Positions 22,790 through 31,321 are shown, numbered from the stretch's first letter. The stretch is DNA of 38,626 nt from Hymenobacter profundi (GCF_019334315.1 NZ_JAHWGL010000039.1:1-38626), one strand, 5' to 3'. Numbers and translations: made by a program. The notes: generated by a model not told the origin, from the letters alone.

Positions 22790-24325
22790 TCATTCCTTTG
22801 GGTGGTGAGTGGCGCGCGGGGCCGTAAGACGGGCATACCACTCAGCGGAGGGTAGGCGCAGCAGTACAGCTGTGCCCGCGCTCAGCTCCTCGGGCAACAA
22901 GGGCGCGCCCGAAGGTCGCAGCAACTCCACCGCATTGGGTAGGGTAGAGGGGGCTACCTCTTCCGCGCCGGCAGCGGCCACGCGGTAGGCCGTGGCCTGA
23001 GTTAGGCGTAGCTCGGCGCGGTGTAGCAGCCGCTCGGAGGCTAGTTGCACGTGGTAGCGGTGGTGCACCAGTTGCTCCGAGCGCCGACGGTGTAGGCGCC
23101 GGAAGCGTCGAGCGAGGCGGTAGCCCAGCATCCGGAGCCGTAGCTGCTGCCCCGCCAGGGCGCGTGCTGTGGCACGGGGTAGGCGCTGGCGCACCCGGGC
23201 CAGCGCACGGTGTTGCTGGCGCAGCTCGGTGCGAGCAATGGTAGCGGCTTGGCGAGTGCGCTGCTGCAAGTTGGTGCGGTGCTGGCGAAGCTGCTGCTGC
23301 GCCGTGTCGCGAATGGTGAAGGCGTGGCGGCGCAAGTGGCGCTCCTGGTCGCGAACCTGCTCCTGGGCTAGCTCCCGGATGCGGCCAGCGTAGCCGCTCA
23401 GCACCGCATCGAGGCGAGCCAGGCGCTCAATTAGGAAGACGGCCGTGGCGGTAGGGGTTTTCAGGCTGAGGTGGGCCGTGAGGTCGAGCACGGCTTCGTC
23501 GCGCTCGTGCCCGATGCCGGTGAGCACGGGTAGGGGAAAGCTGCCCACGGCCGCCGCTAGCCCGAAATCATCAAAAGCCAGCAAATCGGTTTTGGAACCG
23601 CCGCCACGGATAATCACCACCACATCAAACTGTTGGCGTTGGGGACGCACGGCATCTAGCGCCGCCCGAATACTAGCAGGCGCCTCCTGGCCCTGCATCG
23701 AAGCAGCAAACAGCGTTACCTCGAATGCATATGGCGCCTCGCGCAGTTGCTGCATAAAGTCCTGCAAGCCCGCTGCCGTGGGCGACGAAATAACGGCCAG
23801 CCGCTGCGGGGCCAGTGGTAGGGGCAGGCGCTGCTGACGCTCCAGCAAATCCTGTGCGGCTAGTTTTTGGATGGTTTCGCGGCGCTGGCGGGCCAAGTCG
23901 CCTACCGTGTAGCTGGGGTCGAGGGCTACCACATCCAGCGAAAGGCCGTACTGCTCGTGAAACTTCACCTGCACGCGCAGCATCACCTTGAGCCCTACCT
24001 GCAACTCCTGGCCGGTGTGCTCGGCAAAAACCGGCGCCAACTGCTGGTAGCGCTGGCTCCAGATGGTGGCGCGGGCCTGAGCCTTTAGCTCGGCGCCGCG
24101 GCCAGTGGTGTGCTGGTCGGTGAGCACGAGGTAGCAGTGGGCGCCGTCGTAGCGAGGGAGGGTAAGGTCGGCAATTTCGGCCACCACCCAGTACGATTCC
24201 GCAAACCGCTCGCTCAGGGCTTGGCGCACCCGCGTGAGCAACTCCCCTAAGGGAAGGGCTACCAGCGGCCGGCCAGCAGAAGCGGGCAAACCAGAGTCAG
24301 GACGACGGTTGTAGAGCGGTGGCAT
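22790..24325 (-). CDS. xseA: Exodeoxyribonuclease VII large subunit
   Basis: A 511-residue catalytic subunit of exonuclease VII. An N-terminal OB fold (VVAEIADLTLPRYDGAHCYLVLTD) is followed by the catalytic domain with GLQDFMQQLREAP, DVVVIIRGGGSKTDLLAFDDFGLAAAV, and PVLTGIGHERDEAVLDLTAHLSLKTPTATAVFLIE, the conserved GIGHE.D....D..A....KTPTA block. The middle to C-terminal third is a very Arg/Gln-rich helical coil (RHLRRHAFTIRDTAQQQL onward), as is usual for binding XseB. I chose the Met at 24325, because a near-consensus -7 box (TATCTTGC) lies only 4 bases upstream, which would make an initiation at the longer frame (24364) impossible from that promoter. It would give an almost leaderless mRNA. 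Confidence 0.93.
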   Translation of the reverse strand: MPPLYNRRPDSGLPASAGRPLVALPLGELLTRVRQALSERFAESYWVVAEIADLTLPRYDGAHCYLVLTDQHTTGRGAELKAQARATIWSQRYQQLAPVFAEHTGQELQVGLKVMLRVQVKFHEQYGLSLDVVALDPSYTVGDLARQRRETIQKLAAQDLLERQQRLPLPLAPQRLAVISSPTAAGLQDFMQQLREAPYAFEVTLFAASMQGQEAPASIRAALDAVRPQRQQFDVVVIIRGGGSKTDLLAFDDFGLAAAVGSFPLPVLTGIGHERDEAVLDLTAHLSLKTPTATAVFLIERLARLDAVLSGYAGRIRELAQEQVRDQERHLRRHAFTIRDTAQQQLRQHRTNLQQRTRQAATIARTELRQQHRALARVRQRLPRATARALAGQQLRLRMLGYRLARRFRRLHRRRSEQLVHHRYHVQLASERLLHRAELRLTQATAYRVAAAGAEEVAPSTLPNAVELLRPSGAPLLPEELSAGTAVLLRLPSAEWYARLTAPRATHHPKE

Positions 24326-24329
24326 TCGT

Positions 24330-24337
24330 GCAAGATA
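24330..24337 (-). promoter_or_regulatory. Possible -7 box of xseA (TATCTTGC)
   Basis: On the minus strand the sequence TATCTTGC resembles TAnnTTTG with two mismatches and sits just 4 bases before the xseA start chosen. The same octamer occurs upstream of the second M13 peptidase gene at 26847. Weak call. Confidence 0.3.
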
Positions 24338-24494
24338 CGCAATTTGGACGGCGTCAGATAGCATGCAACGCTGGCTATAGGGTAGTGTCTTATGGAGAAT
24401 AACTTGTATTTTGGGCGATGCACTACATTGTTCTTACTCGAACGATGGTAGGCCTACACTTCTTTCTGCTACTACCAAACCTGTTCTCTTTCGC

Positions 24495-26621
24495 ATGAAA
24501 AATTATAATACCCTGACGCTGGCGACCCTGGCGGCAGCGGGCTTGCTTTCCGCCGGTTGTAATTCTTCCAAAACCACCACGGCCACTACGGCTACCGCTG
24601 ACACGACTACGGCCAGCACCGCCACGGCCATGACAGCCGCCGCCGACGCACCCAAAGGCATAGGCATCGACGTGAATAACCTCGATAAATCGGCCAACCC
24701 CTGCGACGATTTCTACGAGTTTGCCTCTGGCAACTGGGTGAAAAACAACCCGATTCCGGATGCGGAGTCGCGCTGGGGCTCGTTCAACGAGTTGGCTAAC
24801 AAGAACAACGCCACCACTCGCCAGATTTTGCAGGAGGCCGCCGCCAATACCACGGCCGCCAAGGGTAGCAACGCCCAGAAGGTAGGCGACTTCTACGCTT
24901 CGGGTATGGACTCGGTGGCCATCGACAAAGCCGGGTTGAAATATTTGCAGCCCGAGCTGAACAAGATTGCTGCCGTGAAGGACCAGAAAAGCCTGCAACT
25001 GGAAATTGCCCGCCAGCAGACGCTAGGTACCGGACCCTTGTTTCGGGCTGGGGTAGGGCAGGACCGCAAGAACAGCTCAGTGTACGCCGTGAACCTAAAC
25101 CAGGGCGGCCTCACCATGCCCGACCGCGACTACTACCTCAAGGACGATGGCCGTTCCAAAACCGTGCGCAACGCCTACGTAAACTACCTCACCAACACCT
25201 TTAAACTGCTGGGCGACAGCGAGGCTACGGCCGCCAAAAACGCCCAAACGGTGCTGGCGCTGGAAACCAAGCTCGCCAAGGCCAGCAAGAGCCGCGTGGA
25301 GCTGCGCGACCCCTACGCCAACTACAATAAGATGCCGCTGGCGGAGTTTAACCAAAAATACCCTAACATCGCCCTACCCACCCTGCTCAAGCAAAATGGC
25401 CTGGGCGCGGCCCAGGAGGTAATTGTGGGTCAGCCGGCTTTCTTTCAGGAGGTAAATGGGCTGATGAAATCGACTCCGCTGGCCGATATGAAAACCTACC
25501 TGCGTTGGCAGTTGGTATCGTCGCTGACCTCGGCTTTGCCGAAAGCGTACGGCGACGAAGCCTTCCGCTACACGCAGGTGCTGAGTGGCGCCAAGCAGCA
25601 GCAGCCCCGCTGGAAGCGCATGGGTGCCGCCACTGATGGCACGCTGGGCGAAGCCTTTGGCCAGCTATATGTCGACAAAGCGTTTTCGCCCGAAGCCAAG
25701 GCCAAGGCCCTGGAAATGGTGAACAACCTGAAAGCGTCGTTTGCCGAGCACATTCAGCAGAACACCTGGATGAGCGCGCCTACCAAGGCCGAGGCCCTGA
25801 AAAAGCTGAACGCCTTCACCGTAAAAATCGGCTACCCCGATAAGTGGAAAGATTATTCTACCCTGAATATCTCGCGCGACTCCTACCTGAACAACGTGCT
25901 GGCCGCGCGCAAATGGAACTACGCCCGCAACGTGGAGAAATACGGCAAGCCCATCGACCGCACCGAATGGGGCATGACGCCGCCCACGGTGAATGCCTAT
26001 TATAGCCCGTCGATGAACGAAATCGTGTTCCCGGCCGGCATCATGCAGCCTCCCTTCTTCGACCCAAAGGCCGATGACGCGGTGAATTACGGCGGCATGG
26101 GCGCCGTGATTGGACACGAAATGACCCACGGCTTCGACGACCAAGGCCGCCAATTCGACGCCGCCGGTAACTTGCGCGACTGGTGGACCAAGGAGGATGC
26201 GGAGAAGTTCACGCAGCGCGCTACTCTGGTAGGCAACCAATACTCGGCCTTCTCGCCGCTCGATTCGGTGTACGTGAACGGCAAGCTCACCATGGGCGAA
26301 AACCTGGCCGACCTGGGCGGGCTGAACCTGGCCTACACGGCCCTGCAAAAGCAGCTCGATAAGAAATATGGTAACAGCCCGCGCCCGCAATACGACGGCT
26401 TCTCGCCCGAGCAGCGCTTCTTCCTGGCCTGGGCGCAAATCTGGCGTTCCAACTCGCGCCCCGAGGCGCTGCGCCAGCAGGTACTCACCGATCCGCATTC
26501 GCCGGGTATGTTCCGCACGGTAGGGCCGCTGCAAAACATGCCGGAGTTCTACGAGGCGTTCGGGTGCAAGCAAGGTTCTAAAATGATGCGCGCCGAGAAC
26601 GTGCGGGCTAAAATCTGGTAG
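24495..26621 (+). CDS. M13 family metallopeptidase, lipoprotein (first of a tandem pair)
   Basis: A 708-residue zinc endopeptidase of the M13 (neprilysin/PepO) family. Residues 1-22 are a type II signal peptide with lipobox LSAGC, so it should be membrane-anchored through the lipidated Cys22, followed by a Thr/Ala-rich linker. The core begins at about residue 58 (NLDKSANPCDDFYEFASGNWVKNNPIPDAESRWGSF). Zinc ligands are His541 and His545 (HEMTH) and Glu602 (ENLADLGG); Glu542 is catalytic. NAYYSP upstream is also the M13 substrate-binding motif. The closing block is KMMRAENVRAKIW. The Met at 24495 gives the lipoprotein signal. It is ~80% similar to the next gene. Cleaves peptides of modest size; substrate unknown. 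Confidence 0.95.
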   Translation: MKNYNTLTLATLAAAGLLSAGCNSSKTTTATTATADTTTASTATAMTAAADAPKGIGIDVNNLDKSANPCDDFYEFASGNWVKNNPIPDAESRWGSFNELANKNNATTRQILQEAAANTTAAKGSNAQKVGDFYASGMDSVAIDKAGLKYLQPELNKIAAVKDQKSLQLEIARQQTLGTGPLFRAGVGQDRKNSSVYAVNLNQGGLTMPDRDYYLKDDGRSKTVRNAYVNYLTNTFKLLGDSEATAAKNAQTVLALETKLAKASKSRVELRDPYANYNKMPLAEFNQKYPNIALPTLLKQNGLGAAQEVIVGQPAFFQEVNGLMKSTPLADMKTYLRWQLVSSLTSALPKAYGDEAFRYTQVLSGAKQQQPRWKRMGAATDGTLGEAFGQLYVDKAFSPEAKAKALEMVNNLKASFAEHIQQNTWMSAPTKAEALKKLNAFTVKIGYPDKWKDYSTLNISRDSYLNNVLAARKWNYARNVEKYGKPIDRTEWGMTPPTVNAYYSPSMNEIVFPAGIMQPPFFDPKADDAVNYGGMGAVIGHEMTHGFDDQGRQFDAAGNLRDWWTKEDAEKFTQRATLVGNQYSAFSPLDSVYVNGKLTMGENLADLGGLNLAYTALQKQLDKKYGNSPRPQYDGFSPEQRFFLAWAQIWRSNSRPEALRQQVLTDPHSPGMFRTVGPLQNMPEFYEAFGCKQGSKMMRAENVRAKIW

Positions 26622-26650
26622 GCGGAACGGTGACTAGTGTTTCGTGAAAC

Positions 26651-26744
26651 CGTCCTGCTGAGCCTGTCGAAGCATCTCTACTGAGAGTACTTTCTAACGA
26701 TTACAACGAAACGGTAGAAATGCTCCGACAAGCTCAGCAGGACG
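26651..26744. repeat. Inverted-repeat element, variant of the REP/MITE-like family
   Basis: Two 25-base arms (26651-26675, starting CGTCCTGCTGAGC, and 26720-26744) are complementary with two mismatches and enclose a 44-base centre containing ACGATTACAACGA. The design and the CCTG.TGAGC core resemble the elements at 29098 and 35459, but the sequence is diverged. It lies between the two M13 genes. Confidence 0.7.
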
Positions 26745-26760
26745 TGCTTTAAAAATGGAG

Positions 26761-26786
26761 AAGGCAGCCCACAGGCTGCCTTTTTT
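26761..26786 (+). terminator. Intrinsic terminator after the first M13 gene
   Basis: A perfect 9 bp stem AAGGCAGCC (26761-26769) and GGCTGCCTT (26774-26782), 4-base loop CACA, directly followed by T4 (26781-26786 is a T6 run). It lies 139 bases past the stop codon, after the repeat element, so the two M13 genes are separate transcription units. Confidence 0.9.
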
Positions 26787-26846
26787 GCGTTGCGGGCACC
26801 AGATAGTACAAAACATCTGTTGGGTAGGAGCACAGGATTTCCTCCG

Positions 26847-26854
26847 TATCTTGC
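26847..26854 (+). promoter_or_regulatory. Possible -7 box of the second M13 gene
   Basis: TATCTTGC, 38 bases before the start codon at 26893, resembles TAnnTTTG with two mismatches. A TTG lies about 24 bases upstream, slightly far for a -33 element. Weak call. Confidence 0.3.
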
Positions 26855-26892
26855 TTCTCCAATTCCCATTTTTTCTCCTTTTTCTACCACCT

Positions 26893-29004
26893 ATGAAGAA
26901 CCGAAATAGCCTGACGCTGGCCGTAGTGGCCGCTGCCGGGCTGACGCTGGCGGGCTGTAGCTCGTCGAAATCGACTACTACGGCCACTGATACGGCTGCC
27001 GCAACCACTACCCCTACCGCTACGGCTACCACCCAAGCCGATGCGCCCAAAGGAGTTGGCCTGAACGTGGCCAACATTGATCAATCAGCCAATCCTTGCG
27101 ACAACTTCTTTCAGTTTGCCTCGGGTAGCTGGCTGAAGAACAACCCCATTCCGGATGCGGAGTCGCGCTGGGGCTCGTTCAACGAGTTGGCCGATAAGAA
27201 CAACGCCGTGATGCGGCAGATTTTGGACGAAGCCGCCGCCAACACCACGGCCGCCAAGGGTAGCAACGCCCAGAAGGTAGGCGACTACTACGCCTCGGCC
27301 ATGGACTCGGTGGCGATTGACAAGGCTGGCCTGAAATACTTGCAGCCCGAGCTGAATAAGATTGCCGCCGTGAAGGACATGAAGAGTTTGCAGGCTGAAA
27401 TTGCCCGCGAGCAGACCATCGGCACCGGCGCATTCTATTACAGCGGGGTAGGGCAGGACGATAAAATCAGCTCGCAGTATGCCGTGAGCCTGTACCAAGG
27501 CGGCCTCTCCCTACCCGACCGCGACTACTACCTCAAGGACGACGCCCGTTCCAAGAGCATCCGCACGGCCTACGTTACCTACCTCACCAACACCTTTAAG
27601 CTGTTGGGCGACTCGCCGGCCGTAGCCGCGAAGAATGCCCAAACGGTGCTGGCCTTCGAAACCAAGTTGGCCCAGGCCAGCCGCACCCGCGTGGCCCTGC
27701 GCGACCCCTACGCCAACTACAACAAGATGACGCTGGCACAGGTGCAGCAGCAGTACCCCAACCTGAATGTGGCCGGCGCCCTCAAGCAAAACGGCCTGAG
27801 CGCGGCCCAGGAGGTGATTGTGGGTCAGCCCGATTTCTTCAAGGCCGAAAACGCCCTGCTGAAGTCGACCCCACTGGCCGATCTGAAAACCTACATGCGC
27901 TGGCACTTGGCAACTTCGCTGACCTCAGCCCTACCCAAGGCGTTTGGTGATGAGGCATTTGCTTTCTCGAAAGTGCTGAGCGGCGCCAAGCAGCAGCAGC
28001 CTCGTTGGAAGCGCATGCTGCGCGCCACCGACGGTGCCCTGGGCGAAGCCTTCGGCCAGCTGTACGTAGACAAAGCGTTTTCGCCCGAAGCCAAAGCCAA
28101 GGCCAAGCAGATGGTAGAAAACCTGCGCGCTGCCTTCGCCGAGCACATTCAGAACCTGGATTGGATGAGCGCTGCTACCAAAGAGCAGGCCCTCAAGAAG
28201 CTGAATGCTTTCAGCGTAAAAATCGGCTACCCCGACAAGTGGAAGGACTACTCGGCTCTGACCATCTCGCGTGAGTCGTACCTGAACAATGTGCTGGCCG
28301 CCCGCCAGTGGGCCTATAAGGACAACGTGGGTCACTACGGCAAGCCAATTGACCGCACGGAGTGGGGCATGACGCCGCCCACTGTGAATGCCTATTACAA
28401 CCCGCCGATGAACGAAATCGTGTTCCCGGCCGGCATCATGCAGCCTCCCTTCTTCGATCCGAAGGCCGACGACGCGGTGAACTACGGCGGCATGGGCGCC
28501 GTGATTGGACACGAAATGACCCACGGCTTCGACGACCAGGGCCGCCAGTACGATTCCGAGGGCAACCTCAAAGACTGGTGGACCAAGGAAGACGCCGAGA
28601 AATTCACCCAGCGCGCCGACCTGGTAGATAAGCAGTACTCGGCCTTCTCGCCGCTGGACTCAGTGTTTGTAAACGGTAAGCTGACCATGGGTGAAAACCT
28701 GGCCGACATCGGTGGTCTGAACATCGCTTACACGGCCTTGCAAAAAGCCATTGCCGGCAAGAACGTACCCAACTATGACGGGTACACGCCTCAGCAGCGC
28801 TTCTTCTTAGCGTGGGCGCAGATCTGGCGTACCAACGCTCGCCCCGAGTACCTGCGCCAGCAGGTAATGACCGACCCGCACTCCCCGGCTCAGTTCCGCA
28901 CCGAAGGACCGTTGCAAAACATGCCGCAGTTCTACGAGGCGTTCGGATGCAAGCAGGACGCCAAGATGGTTCGCGCCGAAAACGTGCGTGCCCGTATTTG
29001 GTAG
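26893..29004 (+). CDS. M13 family metallopeptidase, lipoprotein (second of a tandem pair)
   Basis: A 703-residue paralogue of the preceding gene with the same architecture. Residues 1-22 are a lipoprotein signal ending LTLAGC, followed by a Ser/Thr/Ala linker. Zinc-binding HEMTH at 540-544, catalytic Glu541, Glu601 in ENLADIGG, NAYYNPPMNE, and an identical tail pattern (AENVRARIW). Long stretches, such as NEIVFPAGIMQPPFF and DPKADDAVNYGGMGAVIGHE, are identical to the first copy. The two proteins differ in the linker and in the N-terminal half of the catalytic domain, e.g. PLFRAGVGQDRKN versus AFYYSGVGQDDKI. It has its own terminator. Duplication with divergence of specificity, or dosage, is possible. 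Confidence 0.95.
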   Translation: MKNRNSLTLAVVAAAGLTLAGCSSSKSTTTATDTAAATTTPTATATTQADAPKGVGLNVANIDQSANPCDNFFQFASGSWLKNNPIPDAESRWGSFNELADKNNAVMRQILDEAAANTTAAKGSNAQKVGDYYASAMDSVAIDKAGLKYLQPELNKIAAVKDMKSLQAEIAREQTIGTGAFYYSGVGQDDKISSQYAVSLYQGGLSLPDRDYYLKDDARSKSIRTAYVTYLTNTFKLLGDSPAVAAKNAQTVLAFETKLAQASRTRVALRDPYANYNKMTLAQVQQQYPNLNVAGALKQNGLSAAQEVIVGQPDFFKAENALLKSTPLADLKTYMRWHLATSLTSALPKAFGDEAFAFSKVLSGAKQQQPRWKRMLRATDGALGEAFGQLYVDKAFSPEAKAKAKQMVENLRAAFAEHIQNLDWMSAATKEQALKKLNAFSVKIGYPDKWKDYSALTISRESYLNNVLAARQWAYKDNVGHYGKPIDRTEWGMTPPTVNAYYNPPMNEIVFPAGIMQPPFFDPKADDAVNYGGMGAVIGHEMTHGFDDQGRQYDSEGNLKDWWTKEDAEKFTQRADLVDKQYSAFSPLDSVFVNGKLTMGENLADIGGLNIAYTALQKAIAGKNVPNYDGYTPQQRFFLAWAQIWRTNARPEYLRQQVMTDPHSPAQFRTEGPLQNMPQFYEAFGCKQDAKMVRAENVRARIW

Positions 29005-29022
29005 TCGCACTCGTGCTGACAC

Positions 29023-29056
29023 AAAAAGCCCTGACGCAGAAGCGTCAGGGCTTTTT
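29023..29056. terminator. Intrinsic terminator of the second M13 gene
   Basis: A perfect 15 bp stem (AAAAAGCCCTGACGC, 29023-29037, with 29042-29056) and 4-base loop AGAA, followed by a T7 tract on the plus strand; it begins 19 bases after the stop codon. Confidence 0.92.
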
Positions 29057-29097
29057 TTATGGATGAAGTATGCGGTTCTGTGTTGGCAAAATACTCC

Positions 29098-29198
29098 TGT
29101 CATCCTGAGCTTGCGAAGGACCTTATGCCAGTTGAACGAGTCGTTGTTACGCTTGTCGTTCTTACGTGAGAAGGTCCTTCGCTCCGCTCAGGATGACA
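29098..29198. repeat. REP/MITE-like inverted-repeat element, complete copy A
   Basis: Arms at 29098-29124 (TGTCATCCTGAGCTTGCG onward) and 29171-29198 are complementary apart from the central few bases of each arm (CTTGC against GGAGC). The centre holds GAACGAGTCGTTGTTACG and a TCGTTC that pairs with GAACGA. It lies between the converging second M13 gene and the cyclophilin gene. Confidence 0.85.
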
Positions 29199-29223
29199 AG
29201 AAAAAAGCAAAAGGATGACAGCC

Positions 29224-29970
29224 CTACCCTCCTACCACCTCCATCTTCATATTCACATCCTTCTTCGGCCATTTGTACGCGTCAATCGGCTCGTCGGCAA
29301 TTTTGTCCAGCACGTCCAGGCCTTCCACTACCTCCCCAAATACCGTATACTTACCGTCCAGCGAGGGTAGGCCGCCTTCGGTGGCGTAGGTCTGAATTTG
29401 GGCCGGGGTAAGCTTACGCCCCGCCAACGCCTTCGACTGGTTGGGGGCCCACTTCTTACCCTGCACGATGTAAAAATCAATGCCCGACGACAGTTGACCG
29501 GGGTTCTGCTCATCGTCGTAGCGGGCCATGGCTAGGGCGCCTTTTTTGTGGAAATGCTCGGGCCGCATTTCGGGGGGTAGGCGGTAGCGGTTGATGGCAA
29601 TGGTGCGATTAGTAGAACGCCCGCCCTGAATGACCAGTCCTTTCTCTACCCGCTGAAACAGTGTTTCGTTGAACACGCCCTTGCGAATCAGCAGCAGAAA
29701 ATTGGCTTTATGAATGGGCGTGTCGTCGTATAGGCGTAGGCGCATGGTGCCCAGGCGCGTGTGCAGCAATATTTCCGAGCCGGGATGCTCCTGAAGGTAG
29801 GGCGTGAGCAGCGCTACCACGTTGCTATCGGCCAGGGCCGTGAGGCTGGGGCCGGGCACGGGGGGCGGCGTAGCAGGCTGCTGGGCGATGGTGGCGGTTT
29901 CTGGTTGGTTTTGGTTGCAGGCCGGCAGCAGCCCCAGAAGCAGCGCAGCCAGCAGAAACGGACGGGTCAT
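29224..29970 (-). CDS. Peptidyl-prolyl cis-trans isomerase, cyclophilin type, lipoprotein
   Basis: A 248-residue cyclophilin-type prolyl isomerase that assists folding in the envelope. Residues 1-18 are a type II signal peptide with lipobox LLPAC (Cys18). A Pro-rich linker precedes the cyclophilin domain, residues ~65-246: MRLRLYDDTPIHKANFLLLIRKGVFNETLFQRVEKGLVIQGG is the typical FH.RV....QGG catalytic block; the first position has Gln (LFQRV) where most have His. DFYIVQGK and YTVFGEVVEGLDVLDKIA near the end complete the fold. There is a ~55-residue insertion in the middle with KGALAMARYDDEQNPGQLSSG, also typical. Length is above the bare domain because of the linker and insertion. Confidence 0.9.
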   Translation of the reverse strand: MTRPFLLAALLLGLLPACNQNQPETATIAQQPATPPPVPGPSLTALADSNVVALLTPYLQEHPGSEILLHTRLGTMRLRLYDDTPIHKANFLLLIRKGVFNETLFQRVEKGLVIQGGRSTNRTIAINRYRLPPEMRPEHFHKKGALAMARYDDEQNPGQLSSGIDFYIVQGKKWAPNQSKALAGRKLTPAQIQTYATEGGLPSLDGKYTVFGEVVEGLDVLDKIADEPIDAYKWPKKDVNMKMEVVGG

Positions 29971-30010
29971 AGGAAGGGGAAGTTGTGAAAGGCGAAGTTG
30001 TGAAAATAAA

Positions 30011-30065
30011 AATTGCTGTTCTCACTACGCGGCCAATGGCCTTTCGCGCAGCAAGAACAGCAATT
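30011..30065 (-). terminator. Terminator-like hairpin after the nuclease gene
   Basis: A 12 bp inverted repeat (AATTGCTGTTCT, 30011-30022, with 30054-30065) with a GC-rich inner region that can pair further. It is 33 bases past the stop codon of the minus-strand gene at 30098. AT-rich flanks supply T residues on the minus strand. Confidence 0.6.
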
Positions 30066-30097
30066 CACAAGTTCACAATTTTACAACTTCACCATTC

Positions 30098-31321
30098 TTA
30101 CCAACCGCCGGTGCCCCAGTCGTCGCTGGCTTTCTTGGCTTTAACTTTGGTTTTGGTGGCGGGAGCGGCGGCAGGCTTCACTTTCACCTTCACTTTGTCG
30201 GGGGTAGGGGCCGCAGTCTTGGCGGGCGCAGCAGTGGCAGCTGGGGCAGTTTGGGGCTTCTCTTCCAGGTCGGCGGCGGCGGGTGTGCTCATCTCGGTGG
30301 CAGCGCCAATCTGATCGGGGCGAGCTACGGCTTTGGGTTTCTCCAGGGCCAGCAGGCGCTGCTGAGGCACTAGCTGGTTGTCTTTCCAAAGTTTCAAATC
30401 AGAAGCCAGCCGATCCTTTTCTTCCTTGGTCGGCTCGTGGGCCAACAGCTTATCTAGGTTGGGGCTGCCGGCATCTTTCCAGGCGGTATACCACATAGAG
30501 GCCACTAGGGTAGGCGCCTGCTTGAGGCGGTAGGCCACCTGTCCGCCCACAATGTCGTGGTAGGAGTCGGCGAAAGCGTCGGAGTAGGAGCGGCGGGTAG
30601 TACCGTACTTGTGCGAGTAGTTGTACTTGGTTTCAGGGGTGTACTTAAGGCTCACCTTTTCCTCCTCGTCGAAGGTAGCGCCCAGGAAGCCGTACGACTG
30701 CTGCACGGTCAGCCAAATAGCCGCCAGTGGGTCTTTCACGTACTTGGCCTCTTCGCTGTTGAGCTTGTACTTGGCAATGTGGCGCTCCGGCAGCTTCGAC
30801 TCCCACAGGCTGTGCAGGCCGGTTTGGTTGGTCATCTGACCATCGTAGTTCTGCGTGGTGTGCAGTGGCACAAAAGCGTCGCCAATGTAGTGACCCAAAT
30901 CCGACGACAGCTTCAGGATATTGGTGGTATCACCATCGCGGAACGCTTGGGTGAGCTGGTCCTTCAGATCGATAACCGTCCACGGCACGGTGCCATATTT
31001 GCGCAGGGTATCGGCCGAGTACTTGGCCACGGCTTTCTCCCAGGCTTTAGGCATGGCCCCAAACGGGTCGGTGCCGTAGTGGTCCATGTCGATGTAGTGC
31101 TTGGGAGCCTCAGTAGGGTCAATGTCGCGGCGCTCATCGGGAGCGGTGGAGAGCGTTACCAGGCGCGGCAGAAAGTGGTAGTAAAACGGCTGCATGGCTT
31201 TGGGCAGCGCGTATACCGAAATCTGAGCAATGGTGCGGTGACCCATAAAGCCCCAGCCCGGCGACAGGGTAGGCAGCAGCACCAACGCGGCAAGCAGCAG
31301 TGGAGTCAGGAGTTTTTTCAT
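30098..31321 (-). CDS. S1/P1 nuclease / zinc-dependent phospholipase C-fold enzyme with Ala/Lys/Pro tail
   Basis: A 407-residue secreted enzyme of the PLC/S1-P1 fold, which uses a trinuclear zinc site to cleave phosphodiesters. The signal peptide should end after SPG, leaving Trp23 as the mature N-terminus (WGFMGHR), as required for zinc binding in the fold. Other ligands are seen in KHYIDMDHY, DLGHYIGDAFVPLHTTQNYDG (His144, His154) and GLHSLWES. The C-terminal ~95 residues are a low-complexity Ala/Pro/Lys/Thr extension (PAATAAPAKTAAPTPDKVKVKVKP) ending SDDWGTGGW, not part of the catalytic fold. Nuclease or phospholipase activity cannot be separated by sequence alone. It is divergent from the 31457 gene. 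Confidence 0.85.
   Translation of the reverse strand: MKKLLTPLLLAALVLLPTLSPGWGFMGHRTIAQISVYALPKAMQPFYYHFLPRLVTLSTAPDERRDIDPTEAPKHYIDMDHYGTDPFGAMPKAWEKAVAKYSADTLRKYGTVPWTVIDLKDQLTQAFRDGDTTNILKLSSDLGHYIGDAFVPLHTTQNYDGQMTNQTGLHSLWESKLPERHIAKYKLNSEEAKYVKDPLAAIWLTVQQSYGFLGATFDEEEKVSLKYTPETKYNYSHKYGTTRRSYSDAFADSYHDIVGGQVAYRLKQAPTLVASMWYTAWKDAGSPNLDKLLAHEPTKEEKDRLASDLKLWKDNQLVPQQRLLALEKPKAVARPDQIGAATEMSTPAAADLEEKPQTAPAATAAPAKTAAPTPDKVKVKVKPAAAPATKTKVKAKKASDDWGTGGW

Noticed and set aside
25665..26573. A 302-codon open frame antisense to the first M13 gene (and a similar one at 27931-28524)
   Set aside because: Both are conserved only because the M13 genes are duplicates of each other; the sense frames carry the HExxH and ENxxD motifs.
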